From Tetracentron sinense (Eukaryota; Streptophyta; Magnoliopsida; Trochodendrales; Trochodendraceae): a stretch of DNA of 64,000 nucleotides. Below, piece by piece: positions 34,739 to 46,386 of the stretch. The stretch spans positions 30,656,505 to 30,720,504 of the forward strand of contig CM026571.1 in assembly GCA_015143295.1 (NCBI GenBank), read 5' to 3'. The notes beneath the pieces are model-generated. The model was given only the letters and a program-made list of their open reading frames with translations. It made no database searches and had not been told where the DNA came from. Position 1 is the first letter of the stretch; every line of letters begins with the position of its first letter. A program made the translations under genes and the position numbers.

Positions 34739-36873
34739 GTAACGAGTTACTTTGCGTATATAACAAATCATAATAAACCATATAATGAATAACATTTTGC
34801 AAGCATTTCATTGCTTCATACATCAATTTACATATAAAATCAGAGTGCGGAAAATAAACATGTACATTATGTCAATTTCTTTCTTTTCTTACTTTCTTAC
34901 GTTTCTTTTCTTTTCTTTTCTTATTTTTCATATTTCATACATTATCATTTCATCAATACACATTCACATGCATTTGTACTAAATTAAAATACCACTTTAC
35001 CGTATAAGGAAATGGGTTACTATACTTTACTTCACCGAGATACCACCCTTCGTACATTATCCGGCACAGATGGCTTAGTATACGACGGCTTATTTACTTT
35101 GGTATACATCTCGCCCTACTGATGGTATCTGGTGGTGCAAAACACATACATGCATTATCGTTTTCGTGTGTCTTTCTTTCTTTCTTAGTTACTTTACTTT
35201 TAATCTTACTTAAAATCTTATTGAGGTCTTTAATTCTCTCTTTATACTTTTACATATTTTTCATTTGTGAGTGTACTACGATATACCTCTTGTTTAAAAT
35301 GCACCTAAGACTAACTGTCAAGGGTCATAGAACATCTCACCATAACATCCCATACCACTGTGTTAACCAGGTCTAGGCAAGCATGACTTTCATCAAAGGT
35401 TCGTTTATCCAATGGTATATCATGTGTTAAAAATTATAATAGAAATACACAACCTCTCACATTTCCTATAATTCGAAAATCAAACATCACAGTTGCTATT
35501 AAAATATTCATACATCATGATCTATCAATAATAATTGTAATGAATTTTAAGCATAAAGTTAAACTCACATATCATTAACATACTATAATTAAATCCTCCA
35601 TTCTATTCCATCCATTATCTCATTCTCCTCATAAATCCACATACTTCAAATAACTTTCCCAGTCCCCTTGTTGAATCATAATTAATTTAAATATAATTCT
35701 TCACATCAAAATTTAACGATTCAAAAATAATGAAACAACATCTTAAATAGGTACTCCACATCCTATTTTAGCGATTCAAGAATAATGAACAATATCATAA
35801 ATAAATTCTTCACATCCTATTTTAACCATCAAAGAATAATAAACTAAGATTATAGATCTAGTTCTTCACATCCTATTTTAATCATCCATGAATAATAAAC
35901 TGAGATCATAATTATGGTTCTTCACATCCTATTTTAAGCATCAAAGAATAATAAACTAAAATTATAGATCTAATTCTTCACATCCTATTTTAATCATCCA
36001 CGAATAATAAACTGAGATCATAATTATGGTTCTTCACATCCTATTTTAACCATCCAAGAATGATAAACTTAAATTATAGATCTAGTTCTTCACATCTTAT
36101 TTTAATCATCCACGAATAATAAACTGAGATCATGATTATGGTTCTTCACTTCCTATTTTAACCATCCAAGAATGATAAACTGAAATTATAGATCTAGTTC
36201 TTCACATCCTATTTTAATCATTCATGAATAATAAACTGAGATCATGATTATGGTTCTTCACATCCTATTTATTTCAACATTCATACATAGGTTTTCTCCT
36301 TTTAATTCATCATTTAGGTTAACTATTCAAAATATTGAATACTAGATTTGTTATTTACCTCACTTCATCGTCTCCCTACGATCTATCGCTTGCGAATATG
36401 GTTCTATCTTGATCTTCACACCTCTTTTCTCTTTTTTCTGACCAAATCTTTGAACTCCTTCAATTTTTCCCTTTCTGATCTCTCAGAAACTCTCCATTTT
36501 CTCTCTTTTAGGTTTAGAAGGCCTTACAAACCCTCAACCCTTGAGTATAAGGAGTATTTATAATATTGGGAGCCCTATGGACTCAAAACAAGCAAAATCG
36601 TGCAGCCCATCGCCAAAACGGCGTTTTGGGCGATCGATCCCCCCCCCCCCCCCCCCCCCAATTTTTTTTTTTATACTTTTTCTTCCTTTTAATTCATGCA
36701 ATTTATCTCCATAAATTCGCTAAATTGAGTGAATTAAATGAATTTTCTAAATCAAGATTTTTAATGCAATAATCACTCCTAGGATTTACATATAATTTTA
36801 AGTACATTTATTTAAGAAATTAACTCATAAAATTATAAAAACCAGTGAATTTAATGCGTGTCATTACAAGAAG

Positions 36874-37445
36874 TTTTGTGATAACAAACTTTTTGTGGAT
36901 TAACTAGGAGTCTACTAATGATAAGTGTTATCATTATTAGAAACTCTAAAAGATATTTATCAAGATATGGATTAGATCCACATCTATATATACCACAAGC
37001 CAAAACGTGTGGGGGAGAAAATATATATCACAAGGATTTTCGTGAGCTAGAGAAATCCCCAAGGATTTTTGTGAGCTAAGGAGAACACCCCAAAGGGATT
37101 TTCAGGAACTACTTGTGTGGTTCTAAATAGTTAGAACTCCATCAGCTCCTTTTTATCTTACGATCTTCTTCTAAGGATTGATCCAAGGATTATTTTGATC
37201 TTCATAAAGCTAAGGAAAGATTTGAAAGCTTCACGGAGATAGCGAAGAGCGAGGATCAAGCTGGAATTATTTCTTCGGGAAATCTCCACAAAGAGTTCTG
37301 AAGTTCTATCATTTTGTCTGACACCGGTGAACATCATTCACCGAGGTATTCTTCTTCTTTAATGTAGATAATTTTAAATGCTTTCTTTGGTGTAAAGATC
37401 TTCGGGATCCAAATTTCCGTATTTTTCTAATTTGGAGTCCCTTCA
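36874..37445 (+). mobile_element. Second part of the copia 5' LTR
   Basis: Continues the LTR interrupted at 21585 and ends CCCTTCA at 37445, two bases before the primer binding site. Summed with 19982-21585 the length is about 2,176 bp, within the 2.0-2.3 kb of the three solo LTRs. Confidence 0.85.
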
Positions 37446-37447
37446 AG

Positions 37448-37459
37448 TGGTTTCAGAGC
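37448..37459 (+). other. Primer binding site of the copia element
   Basis: TGGTTTCAGAGC, the initiator Met-tRNA complement with one change (TGGTATCAGAGC is canonical). Confidence 0.85.
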
Positions 37460-37608
37460 TTATGGTTAAGGAGTGATTTTTTTTCCTTTTTTTAAAGGTT
37501 AATTAAATAAATAAAAGAATTCATGAGATGGATTTTATTTATTTATTTCAGCTCATAGATCTTTTTCTTTTATTTGTTCATGAGATGAATAAATAAATAC
37601 ATAAATAA

Positions 37609-37656
<48 letters not shown>

Positions 37657-39096
37657 CTATCGGATGAGATTTGATAATAATAATAAAATAATTTTTTAAG
37701 CAAGGAAGTTTTGTTTTATTTTATTTATTAAAAATAATGTATTTCGGCCATGATTAGATCATTGGTAATTTTTAATTAAATATGAAACTTTCCTTTTTTG
37801 CTGATGAGATCATGTTTAGGATTTTGGGTATTTATTTTGTTTTGTTAGGAAAGTCGTAATAAATAATAAATATCACTTAAAGAAATTTAAGAAAATCCTA
37901 TCCGAAATTTTAAAAATAATTTTAATAATTATTAAAATTGTTTGTTGGAAAATATAATGTTTTTATTATTTTTTTGTTTGATCTATATGAGATATAGATT
38001 TTTCGAGCTCAATGATAATTGTTATCATTTTTTAATCTTTAAAATATCGGAAAAAGTACTCAATCACCATGTTGCATTTAATTGTATGAGATTATAGTTA
38101 TGGGTCAATCTTATATATTGTGATAATTGTTTATCATGCATTCATATTAGAGAATAATATGTAGTAAGTCTTGACAATTTGTAAAGGGCAGATTTATTCG
38201 GTTTCCCTGATAAAGGGCGAATAGAAATTTGGTTTTCTTAATGTCATTTATTTTCTGTATCATGCATTAGCCGAGGGTGAGCTATTTTTTGGACAAGACA
38301 AGCAGTCTCTCAGTTCCTCTTACTACGAGAATGAGCTGCAAGAAGGATCGCGAAGCTGTTTGCGAGTTGCCTTTATTCTTACCTCATGCTCTTGCATTCA
38401 TGCATTTTATTTTATTTGACCCATAGCAATAAATCTCATATAATCATTATTGTTGTTTATTGTCATGAGATGATACGTGTTTAGTTTATCATAAGATGAT
38501 ATTAACTGTTTATAATTCATGCGATGTTTTATTTTGATAAAAATATATTCCCTATATATCATGTGTATATAAGACTGGGGATAAGTCCCTAAGTATTATG
38601 ATCTTCTACACTATGTGCTCGTATATTGGGGAGTGTGAGTAAGCTGATAGGCCAAAGCCGGGCCCAATCCCTCTCACCTATGTGAACACATGGTGAAAAC
38701 TTTATAAGCAAATAGTGGGAGCAACAATGCCAAAGCGTAAGCTTTCGCTAGGTGTTTATTAGGTTAATGGTGGTTGGGCACATGAATAAGAGATGTCATA
38801 CAATAACACCAAAGCATGAGTATAACATCCCTTATAGATCAGACAATAAATCGAATGCTTCAAGATTCACATGATAAGATCTGTGAAAGTGGAGAAGATA
38901 AATTCTATCTGTTTGTTTAAGGCGATGTAATATTGCGCCCAAAGGTGGGATTACATTAAGTCAGTGACTAGGTATTCGATGCCAATTAATTCTTCCTATA
39001 TTGGCAATACTATTAGAAACAGACTCATAATCTAATAGTATTAAATGAATTCAATAGATCTCTAATACTATCTTCATTGTGTCATTTGATTAGATC
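37460..39096 (+). other. Untranslated leader of the copia element
   Basis: 1.6 kb between primer binding site and gag. No coding sequence recognised. AT-rich, with an (AT)n run at 37613-37655. It would hold the packaging signal, which I cannot locate. Confidence 0.55.
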
Positions 39097-39953
39097 ATGA
39101 CAGGCCTACACCCTCTAACTGAAATTTTATGTGATGAGAAGTTAGTTGGAACTAACTACGTTGACTAGGAATTTAAAATATACTTAGTTCTTTCTGCTGA
39201 GAAACTTAACCTATGTCTCACAACTCCTAAGCATATAGTTCTTCCAGATTCATCACTTGATCTGTTGGTCGAAGCTGATCTATGGAATCGTTCAAATCAG
39301 AATGCCAAAGATTGGTGTTATCATCCTTATCCTATATTCTTTATAATCATCATATGGATATGGATAATACTTTTGACATTTTAAAACACCTTCATAAGAT
39401 ATTTGTTGTAGAGAAAAAGTCTACTAAACAAACAGCATTAAGATCTCTTCTTACCACCGCTATGATAGAGGGAACTCCAGTCAGAGAACACGTCATAAAG
39501 ATGATGGGTTATTTTAATGAACTGGAGATGTATGGTGGAGAGATGGATCATATCACCAAAATCAATACAATTCTACAGTCACTCCCTCGGTCATTCAACT
39601 TGTTTGTAGTGAATTATAATATAAACAAGTATGAAATGACTCTCAGTGGGTTATTAGACTCACTATTGGCTGTGGAAGATCATATCAGAAAGGATGTTGA
39701 TGGTGAAATTTTGTTTATCGAAAGACCTATACCTCTGTTAGTGTCTGAAAAGAAAAGAAAGAGGAACAAGGGTAAAGGGAAGTTTAAAGACAATAGGGGC
39801 AAGACAAAAGTTACCAAAGGTTCTTCAGGAGATGCTAGCAAGGATAACAAAGGCAAAGGAAAATGTTTCCATTGTGGCAAGATAGGCCACTGAAAGAGGA
39901 ATTGTAGGACTTACCTCGTAACTCTTAAGAAGGGTGGCACCGGTACTCAAGGT
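39097..39953 (+). pseudogene. Copia gag
   Basis: ATG 39097 (MTGLHPLTEILCDEKLVGTNY), then TAG at 39166-39168, where the gag family has Trp. A frameshift precedes 39282, after which the frame reads through FDILKHLHKIF and EGTPVREHVIKMM to a Lys/Gly-rich tail. The zinc knuckle CFHCGKIGH is followed by TGA at 39891-39893, again in place of Trp, and then KRNC. Confidence 0.85.
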
Positions 39954-41675
39954 ATGAGATGCTTTGAAATACTAATTACTGTTGAGTCAAATTTTTTGGA
40001 TGGTCCCCCTAATTCATGGTGCATAGATTCTGGATCCACTGTACATATTTGCAATTGTTTGGAGGGATTCAAGGAAACCAGAAAACCGACAAGACAAGAA
40101 CAGAAGCTTAGAGTTGGCTGGGGTGCAAATTTTGCTAAAATTTTATCAATAGGTGTTTTTATTCTTTATTTACCTTAAGGAAAAACTTTAATTTTAGAAG
40201 ACTATTTTTATGTACCTAGTGCACACAAGAATTTGATATCAGTTTCAAGACTTTTACATTGTGGTTACTCTGTCCTTTTTAATTCAATTATTAAGATTAA
40301 GAAAGATGGAATGGTCTTAATTACTGGTAATCTTATCAATAGTCTCTATTTGATATTTCCTTTGCTAAATAATGTAAGTCTGCTAAGTGACAATGCCTCA
40401 TCATCTAGAATGTCTGGAGTGAGGAGACATTGCACAAAGTCAACTTATCTTTGGCAAAAGATACTTGGTCATATTAATCTTGATAGGTTCAAGAGCTTGG
40501 TAAGAGATGTCCCCTTGAATTTCTCAAGGTAGAACCACTCCCAACTTGCGAGTCATGTCTCAAAGGGAAGATGACCAAGAAACCTTACCCTAAAAAGGTT
40601 GGAAGAGCTATAGAGAAGTTGAGACTCATACATAGTGATGTATGTGGTCCATTTAATATTGTTGCAAGAGGTCAATACCAGTATTTTGTTACATTTACCG
40701 ATGAATATTCTAGATATGGATATGTCTATTTTATGCAACACAAATCTGACACTTTTGAAAAGTTCAAAAAATTTAGATTAGAAGTTGAGAATCAAACAGA
40801 CAAATCCATAAAGAAACTTCGATCAGATCGAGGTGGTGAATACCTCACCAATGATTTTATCGATTACTTAAAGGATAATGGGATTATCTGACAATGGTCA
40901 AGCCCTGTCTCACCTCAACAGAATGGTGTTTCTGAAAGAAGAAACCGGACCTTATTAGATATGGTTCGATCTATGATGAGCCATGCCGATGTACCTTCTA
41001 TCTTTGGGGGTATGCTTTACAAATAGCCATTTATATTCTGAACCAGGTATCAATACTGGTTACACCCTATGAATTATGGACTCGGCGAAACCTAGTTTAC
41101 AACATCTAAGGGTATGGGGTTGACCTACGTATGTTCACAAGCTCGAACCTACCAAGTTGGAATCTATAACAAAAAAATAAAATTTTGTAAGGTATCCAAA
41201 GGAAACTAAGGGTTTTTATTTCTATTCCAAGGCAGACCAAACAATTGTTATTAGAAATCATGTCACCTTCTTGGAGGAAGATATGGATCTTCTTAAAAAG
41301 GTTGAATTTCATGAGATGAAAGATAACACAGCTAATATCCCACCTGAACCTAATTCTTCCACTATAGACTCTTCTAATTCAATTCCACTAAGAAGGTCTG
41401 AAAGAGTTTCTAGACCACCAGATAGACTTCAATATTACAATAACGAGGTTTATCTAGTTACCCCTGATGACGAGGATACAGATCCTAACACTTATCAGGA
41501 AGCTACATTAGATGTAGATGCACCTCAATGGTATGAAGCCATGAATGCTGAAATAGATTCCATGTATGAAAACCGCATCTAGACTTTAGTAGATCTACCA
41601 AATGGTATAAGGCCCATTGGATGCAAATGGATTTACAAAAGGAAGAAGGATGTCTATGGCAATGTGGAGACCTAT
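39954..41675 (+). pseudogene. Copia pol: protease, integrase and start of reverse transcriptase
   Basis: Protease motif WCIDSGSTVHIC (about 40018). Pre-integrase LWQKILGHINLDRFKSLV (about 40450). Integrase core with HSDVCGPF (about 40636), FTDEYSRYGYVYFM and RSDRGGEY (about 40820), then PQQNGVSERRNRTLLDMV. The linker RRSERVSRPPDR and the opening of reverse transcriptase (PIGCKWIYKRKKDVYGN) follow. There are several stops and frameshifts (for example at about 40178, 40532, 40891 and 41580). The gypsy LTR at 41676 cuts it off. Confidence 0.88.
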
Positions 41676-44135
41676 TGTCGTGACTCAGAATTTGGAAACA
41701 AAATTTGAGGGCTTGATTGTTACTAATTAGACCCTTGAGTTAGGCCAATTAAATTAAATTGATATTATTGGGGTTAACTGGAGACCCTAACCATGGTTAA
41801 GTCAGTCTGGTTAACCAAACCCGGTACCGGGGTGATTACTAGAAAACCCATTATTTTTCCCGTCTGGCATTTCGATGCCAAGTGTGCCTATCGACTGCCA
41901 ATAGTTGTACAGTAGTGTAGCACGTCAATCAACCGAGTAAAGTCAAGTACCTAAGGTACAAGGAGGTGATGGATTGACTTGTCAAAGTACATAGAGTACA
42001 ATGGTAGTTGGGGTGATTCACTAATATCAAGAAAAAGAAAACAAAAAGAAAAGAAAATGAAAAGTCAAATGGGTGGGTTTCATGACACCTCACCACCCAC
42101 CCATCATCACACCTACACCCACACGCCACCCCCTCTTCCTCTTCTTTCTCTTATCAACCCACACACCCCACACACTCCTCACACTCACGTTTCGGGTTGC
42201 AAGAGTTTGAGTGAGAGCTTGAGGGAAAGAGGAGAAAAAGGGGAAAAAGAAGGAGAAGGAAAGGAGGAGCTCATGCCGTGCTCACACCCTTCGTGCCAAC
42301 CACACTTGTCCCGGGGATTTGGCTCAAGGAAAGGTAAATTTCTCTTTTCTTCTACCTTATTTTCCATCTTCTTATAGAATCATTGAATGTTTTTAAGAGT
42401 TATTACTTAGTTGATGACTATGGGAAGATAGGGGTGAATGACTCATGTTGTACAATTTTGATTTAGGAAATGAGGTGATAAATTGGTATTTTGTGGCTTT
42501 GATTTGGGGGTTTAAGAACCCTTAGATTTTAGAGTATACTTGAACTCAAATTTTAGGGAATAAACTCTAGAGACTTATGTATAAGTTCATAGGGGTCAAC
42601 CAAATACTCAAATAATTGCTACTAAGGAACAATAATTTGTAGATGGGGGTTTATAGAAACTTGAAATGTTTGTGGTTTATGGAAACTTGAAATGTTGGTG
42701 GTTTATAGAAACTTGAATACTTATAATTACATGCTTGAAATGAGTTAGGGTTGTGTAAATTACTAAGAAATGTCTTGAATATTGGAAATAAATTCTATGT
42801 TTTTCCTTTAGTGTTGTTTTGGATTCTTGACTTGAAATGAGTTGTTAGAAATAAATACATGCTTGAGATGAGTTAGGGTTGTGTAAATTACTAAGAAATG
42901 TCTTGAATATTGGAAATAAATTCTATGTTTTTCCTTTAGTGTTGTTTTGGATTCTTGACTTGAAATGAGTTTAGAAACAAAATGATTTTTTGTATGATTT
43001 CAAAAAAAAATAAAAAAATTATGAGTTTGATTATTGATTATATAAATCTACTAGAAATTTTAAGGTAATGAATGGAAAGTTTTGAAACCCAAAACTTGAG
43101 TAAAGTATGCTTGATATGGGTTGAAAACAAAGGGTTTTATGAATTAAAAATTATATAATTACAAGTTTGAGATGAGATATAGTTTATGGCATATTTAGAG
43201 TTGGAAACCAAGAGGCTTTAATGAATTAAAATTTTGTAACTATAAAATCTGAGTTGAGCTCATTGTTTGCATGCTTAGTTTCAAAAAAAAAAAGAGCAAG
43301 AAAGTGTTATGAAATTAATAAATAAACTCTACGAGATGGTTTAGGTCTGAATCCATGTAGAGTTTATGAATTAATTATTCTATAGTTCGGTTAAGAAAAT
43401 GTGAAGTAGCATGAATGTTGATTTAGTTTGAAACTATGAACTTAGAGAATGGATTTTCCAGACTTTGGAAAATTTAAAAAAAAATGAATGTTGATTTAGT
43501 TGGATACTATGAACTTAGATCATGTATTTATTTTTGTAAACAAAATAGAAGTTTGATTTATGTTAGAAGTCTTGTGGAGATGGATTTCTGTTACCATGAG
43601 CTAAAAATACAAACTGAAAGGCTATAGTGTGAGTCTTGGGAGCCATGGTACCTCCGGTTGCTTGTTCGAAGAGGCGGTGTATAACTTGGGTTCATACAGT
43701 GGTTAGGTCTGGAGATGTCGGTATCCCAGTGTTGTCAGTTAAGTGACTTAACATGTTATGGTGTATAGCTAGAGTACCTCCAATTGGTTAGGTCAGGAGA
43801 GACGGTAACAGTGATATCGGGATTCCTCTAGTTGGCTGTAAGTCAGGAGAGACGGTATCCAGTAAGGCCCGGGTGCCTCCATTGACTTAATAGGAGAGAC
43901 GGCATCCGTAGAGGTGCCTCCATTGTTGTAGCCAGGAGATGCGATAGGCCAGATTACCGGGGTGCCTCCATGACTGATGATCAGGGAAGACGGTGACCAC
44001 ACAGTAAAGATGTTGAAGTCGACTTAATTTAGGACAATTAGTCCTAATGGATGAAGATCCGGGGTAGTATTGAATCTATGGATTCAAGGTGGCACTGGTC
44101 TACGAACCAAGGGTTGTATTGAGTCTGAATGACTC
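41676..44135 (+). mobile_element. Ty3/gypsy LTR, cut on the right by a SIRE element
   Basis: Starts TGTCGTGACTCAG inside copia reverse transcriptase (left flank cctat). It contains a 114-bp segment repeated with a 128-bp period (42728-42841 and 42856-42969). It also has about six imperfect repeats built on GGAGAGACGG..GGGTGCCTCCATTG (about 43640-43995). The CCCGGTACCGGGG palindrome at about 41819 is the only U3-like motif noticed. It ends abruptly at 44135, where the SIRE LTR begins; its 3' end is not recovered. Short open frames at 41979-42377 have no family resemblance. Confidence 0.65.
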
Positions 44136-44763
44136 TATTGCCCAGTTAATGGACCCTAGAGGGGGGGCTGATTAGGGTTAATGGCAAATTAAAAATTTTC
44201 TAAGTAATTAATGTGGAATTTAAATGAATCACAAATTTGCTACAAGCAATAATAAACTAAATAGAGAGAGAGGGAGAGATAAAGAATACCACACAAGGAT
44301 TTGATATCGGGGTTCAGCAACTTGCCTACGTCCCCGCCTTTAAGCTTCCCTCTTTAAGGATTTTCTCATGATTGCACTAATCACACTCTTCTTTACAGGC
44401 AGAGAGTAAGCCTTTATAATCCTTTTCACAGGCAGGATAAAACCTCTTTAAGAGAAACCCTCTCTTGGATACAAGAAGGACTTCTTCTCAACTGGTGCAA
44501 GAATCCTGGATTCTTGACTTTAGCTTTTACAGAGATTTGGTGGATATAAAATCCAAGATTGAAAGCTCTTTACTGAGCTAGATAAGAATGGAATACAAAG
44601 CTAATAACCACTCAAGAATGATTGGAATTGAATGCTCAAATAGAGTGGGATTAGGATTCTAGGTATTCAAGGGAAAAATAGAGTATTGATTGTTTGAAGT
44701 TATTGAATAATCAATGTGTGAATGAATAGTGTTAGAATCTTGTTGTTTGTTCATAAATATGAT

Positions 44764-44960
44764 CTATTTATAGTAGAGCAATCAAATATGACTGTTGGGA
44801 GGTCATTAAATGCGAACTAGCCGTTGCACTCAGTTCCTGCAAGTACTCATCGACGAGTGAGTATGGAAAAGGCTGGAGTCGTCACCGAGTGAAAACAGTA
44901 AGCAATTGAGAATTACTATCATCCTACTCGTCTACGAGTCTCTTCCACTCGTCGACGAGT
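44764..44960 (-). promoter_or_regulatory. LTR promoter of SIRE element 3: ACTCGTCGACGAGT cluster and TATA box
   Basis: Four copies or variants of the 14-bp palindrome ACTCGTCGACGAGT lie at 44947-44960, 44926-44939, 44877-44890 and 44845-44858. They are followed on the minus strand by CTATAAATAG (44773-44764). The first copy is a perfect palindrome. Six copies of the same motif occur inside the element at 48922-49079. Confidence 0.6.
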
Positions 44961-45398
44961 TCTCTGAAATTTTACAGAGAACTCATCTCTATAAGACCAA
45001 AATGATGGGAATTTTTGTATGGTCCATGGGCATTCATAAAATCATTATTTTAGTCATTTTTATGCCCTTAGAATGATGTCCAAATTATTCAAAGTCTCCT
45101 AGGGTCTATCTAGGTAAACTTTGAGCAATCATGATCCAATGTCTTGAGGAATTTTACAAGGTCCTAGACACTCTTAAAGATATCACTAGACTACTTTGAG
45201 TGTTGATCTTCTTTCTGAATTTGTAGAGCTTCAAACTTGATGGGTCTTCATGAATTGGCTTGAGTCCTTGAAGCTTTTTCCCTGAAATGACTTATGATTG
45301 GACTTTTGAGTTTGAGTCCCTTGAATGGTTGATCTTTTCAATTACTTCATAACTTGAATGATGATTTTGATATTCTTTTCTCTGAAAGTACACATTCT

Positions 45399-46302
45399 AA
45401 ATGGAGATTGATTGATGATGTGAGGCAGGCTTTATATGCATCGAAAATTTGTAGTTATGCTCAAGGGATGAATTTGTTGAGGGCAAAGAGTGTCAAGAAG
45501 GATTGGAATTTGAATTTTGGGGCATTGGCGAGGATTTGGAAAGGTGGGTGTATTATAAGAGCTGTTTTCTTGGATCGAATCAAGAAGGCGTACCAACGGA
45601 ACCCACAACTGGCTAGTTTGATTGTTGATCCAGACTTTGCAAGGGAGATGGTGCAAAGGCAGGCGGCGTGGAGGAGAGTGGTGGGATTGGCTATTTCATC
45701 AGGGATTAGCACTCCAGGAATGTGTGCTAGTCTTGCTTATTTCGACACATAGAGGAGTGCTAGATTACCTGCAAACCTTGTCCAGGCGCAGAGGGATTTG
45801 TTTGGGGCACATACATATGAGCGGATTGATCGTCCAGGGTCGTTTCATACTGAGTGGACGAAGCTTGCCAGGCAGAACAACAGTTGAGGATTGCCAAAAT
45901 TTGGAGTTTACAACTGGAATCTAAAGAGAGGAGAAATTATTCAGTTATGTTGTTTTGTCTCATGGGAAACCATTCAACCTCAAGATTGTTGCAAGGTTTA
46001 TAATGGTGGCTCTGCATGATTTATTTTTAGGGGTGTTAAACCTGTGTATAAATTTATGTGTGGGGTACAAATCTTGGCCTCACCGTAGAGATAAATTCAT
46101 GATTGATACAAATCTTGGCCTCATCATATTGAGTTGATATGGGAGGCTTCTTTTGGTGTTGATCATGGCAAAAGAGTTGGCAAGATTTTCCATTTTTAAA
46201 CTTATCCATTTTGGATGCTTGCTCATTCTAATTGCTGATTTATACTTTTGTATTCATAGCAGTATAAATTTTACATCTTCAATGTAAAAAAAAAAATGGA
46301 AA
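45399..46302 (+). pseudogene. Processed retrocopy of 6-phosphogluconate dehydrogenase (C-terminal part)
   Basis: From about 45408 the plus strand encodes the C-terminal part (about 160 residues) of decarboxylating 6-phosphogluconate dehydrogenase, the NADP enzyme of the oxidative pentose phosphate pathway. Diagnostic blocks are [74 protein letters not shown] and FHTEWTKLA. One in-frame TAG (45750-45752) replaces a residue; the natural-type C-terminus ends at 45885-45887. About 400 bp of 3'UTR-like sequence and an A-run (46286-46296) follow. Flanks aaatggaga (45399-45407) and aaatggaaa (46294-46302) look like a target-site duplication. It is 5'-truncated, so the NADP-binding domain and catalytic Lys are absent. 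It sits inside a SIRE LTR in the opposite orientation. Confidence 0.9.
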
Positions 46303-46386
46303 TATTAGTACCATAAAGATCATTCCATTTTCGTATTATCATCGAAACTATTAAGGGTACTTAGAGTTGTAACCTTGAGGCTAACA

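Larger units (their letters stand above)
21586..36868 (-). mobile_element. Complete Ty3/gypsy chromovirus (Tekay/Del-like), degenerate, with two nested solo LTRs
   Basis: Read right to left: 5' LTR 36868-31649, primer binding site 31644-31631, gag 31466-30272, an intron-like gap 30213-30031, protease 30030-29563, reverse transcriptase to chromodomain-like end 27018-24158, polypurine tract 24127-24116, 3' LTR 24115-21586. TSD is ggaag/agaag. Nested insertions are a solo LTR in pol (27019-29562) and one in the 5' LTR (32073-34738). Without them it would be about 10.1 kb. The C-terminal ILDRKEHVL and EEATWKRED motifs fit the chromodomain-like tail of the Tekay/Del clade. Stops and frameshifts make it non-autonomous now. 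Confidence 0.92.
31649..36868 (-). mobile_element. 5' LTR of the chromovirus, interrupted by a solo LTR
   Basis: Plus-strand ends are TGTCGCACCCC (31649) and GTGTCATTACA (36868). It is interrupted at 32072/34739 by the solo LTR with TSD gtaac. The rest matches the 3' LTR segment by segment, including the 57-bp dimeric array and the poly-C tract beside the GATCGATC motif. Confidence 0.92.
19982..41675 (+). mobile_element. Ty1/copia element, 5' LTR split by a chromovirus, 3' part lost
   Basis: The 5' LTR is 19982-21585 plus 36874-37445, about 2.18 kb once joined. Then come the primer binding site 37448-37459, leader 37460-39096, gag from 39097, and pol through protease and integrase into the first residues of reverse transcriptase. 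It is cut at 41675 by a gypsy LTR. The remaining reverse transcriptase, RNase H and 3' LTR are not found. The LTR family is the one that gives the three solo LTRs in the window. The 5-bp left flank is gtact (19977-19981). I cannot place the lineage within copia with confidence. Confidence 0.85.
44136..46386 (-). mobile_element. 3' LTR of SIRE element 3, containing a 6PGD retrocopy
   Basis: On the minus strand it starts TGTTAGCCTCAAGG right after AAAGAGGGAGAGAT. It ends in the SIRE tail, where the plus strand reads GGACCCTAGAGGGGGGG near 44151 and TATTGCCC at 44136. Discounting the retrocopy and one flank leaves about 1.36 kb, close to the 1.4 kb of the other SIRE LTRs. Confidence 0.82.

Noticed and set aside
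36639-36659. Poly-C runs (also 6512-6527, 21460-21476) as functional i-motif sites
   Set aside because: Length differs between LTR copies, as expected from slippage or sequencing error; no further support.
41979-42377. A 132-codon ORF rich in Lys, Pro and His
   Set aside because: Lies in the low-complexity leader of a gypsy LTR, with an open frame on the other strand as well; no recognisable domain.
45354-45407. ATG at 45354 as the start of a new fused protein
   Set aside because: The 18 codons before the 6PGD homology are LTR sequence; the homology and target-site flank begin at about 45399-45408.
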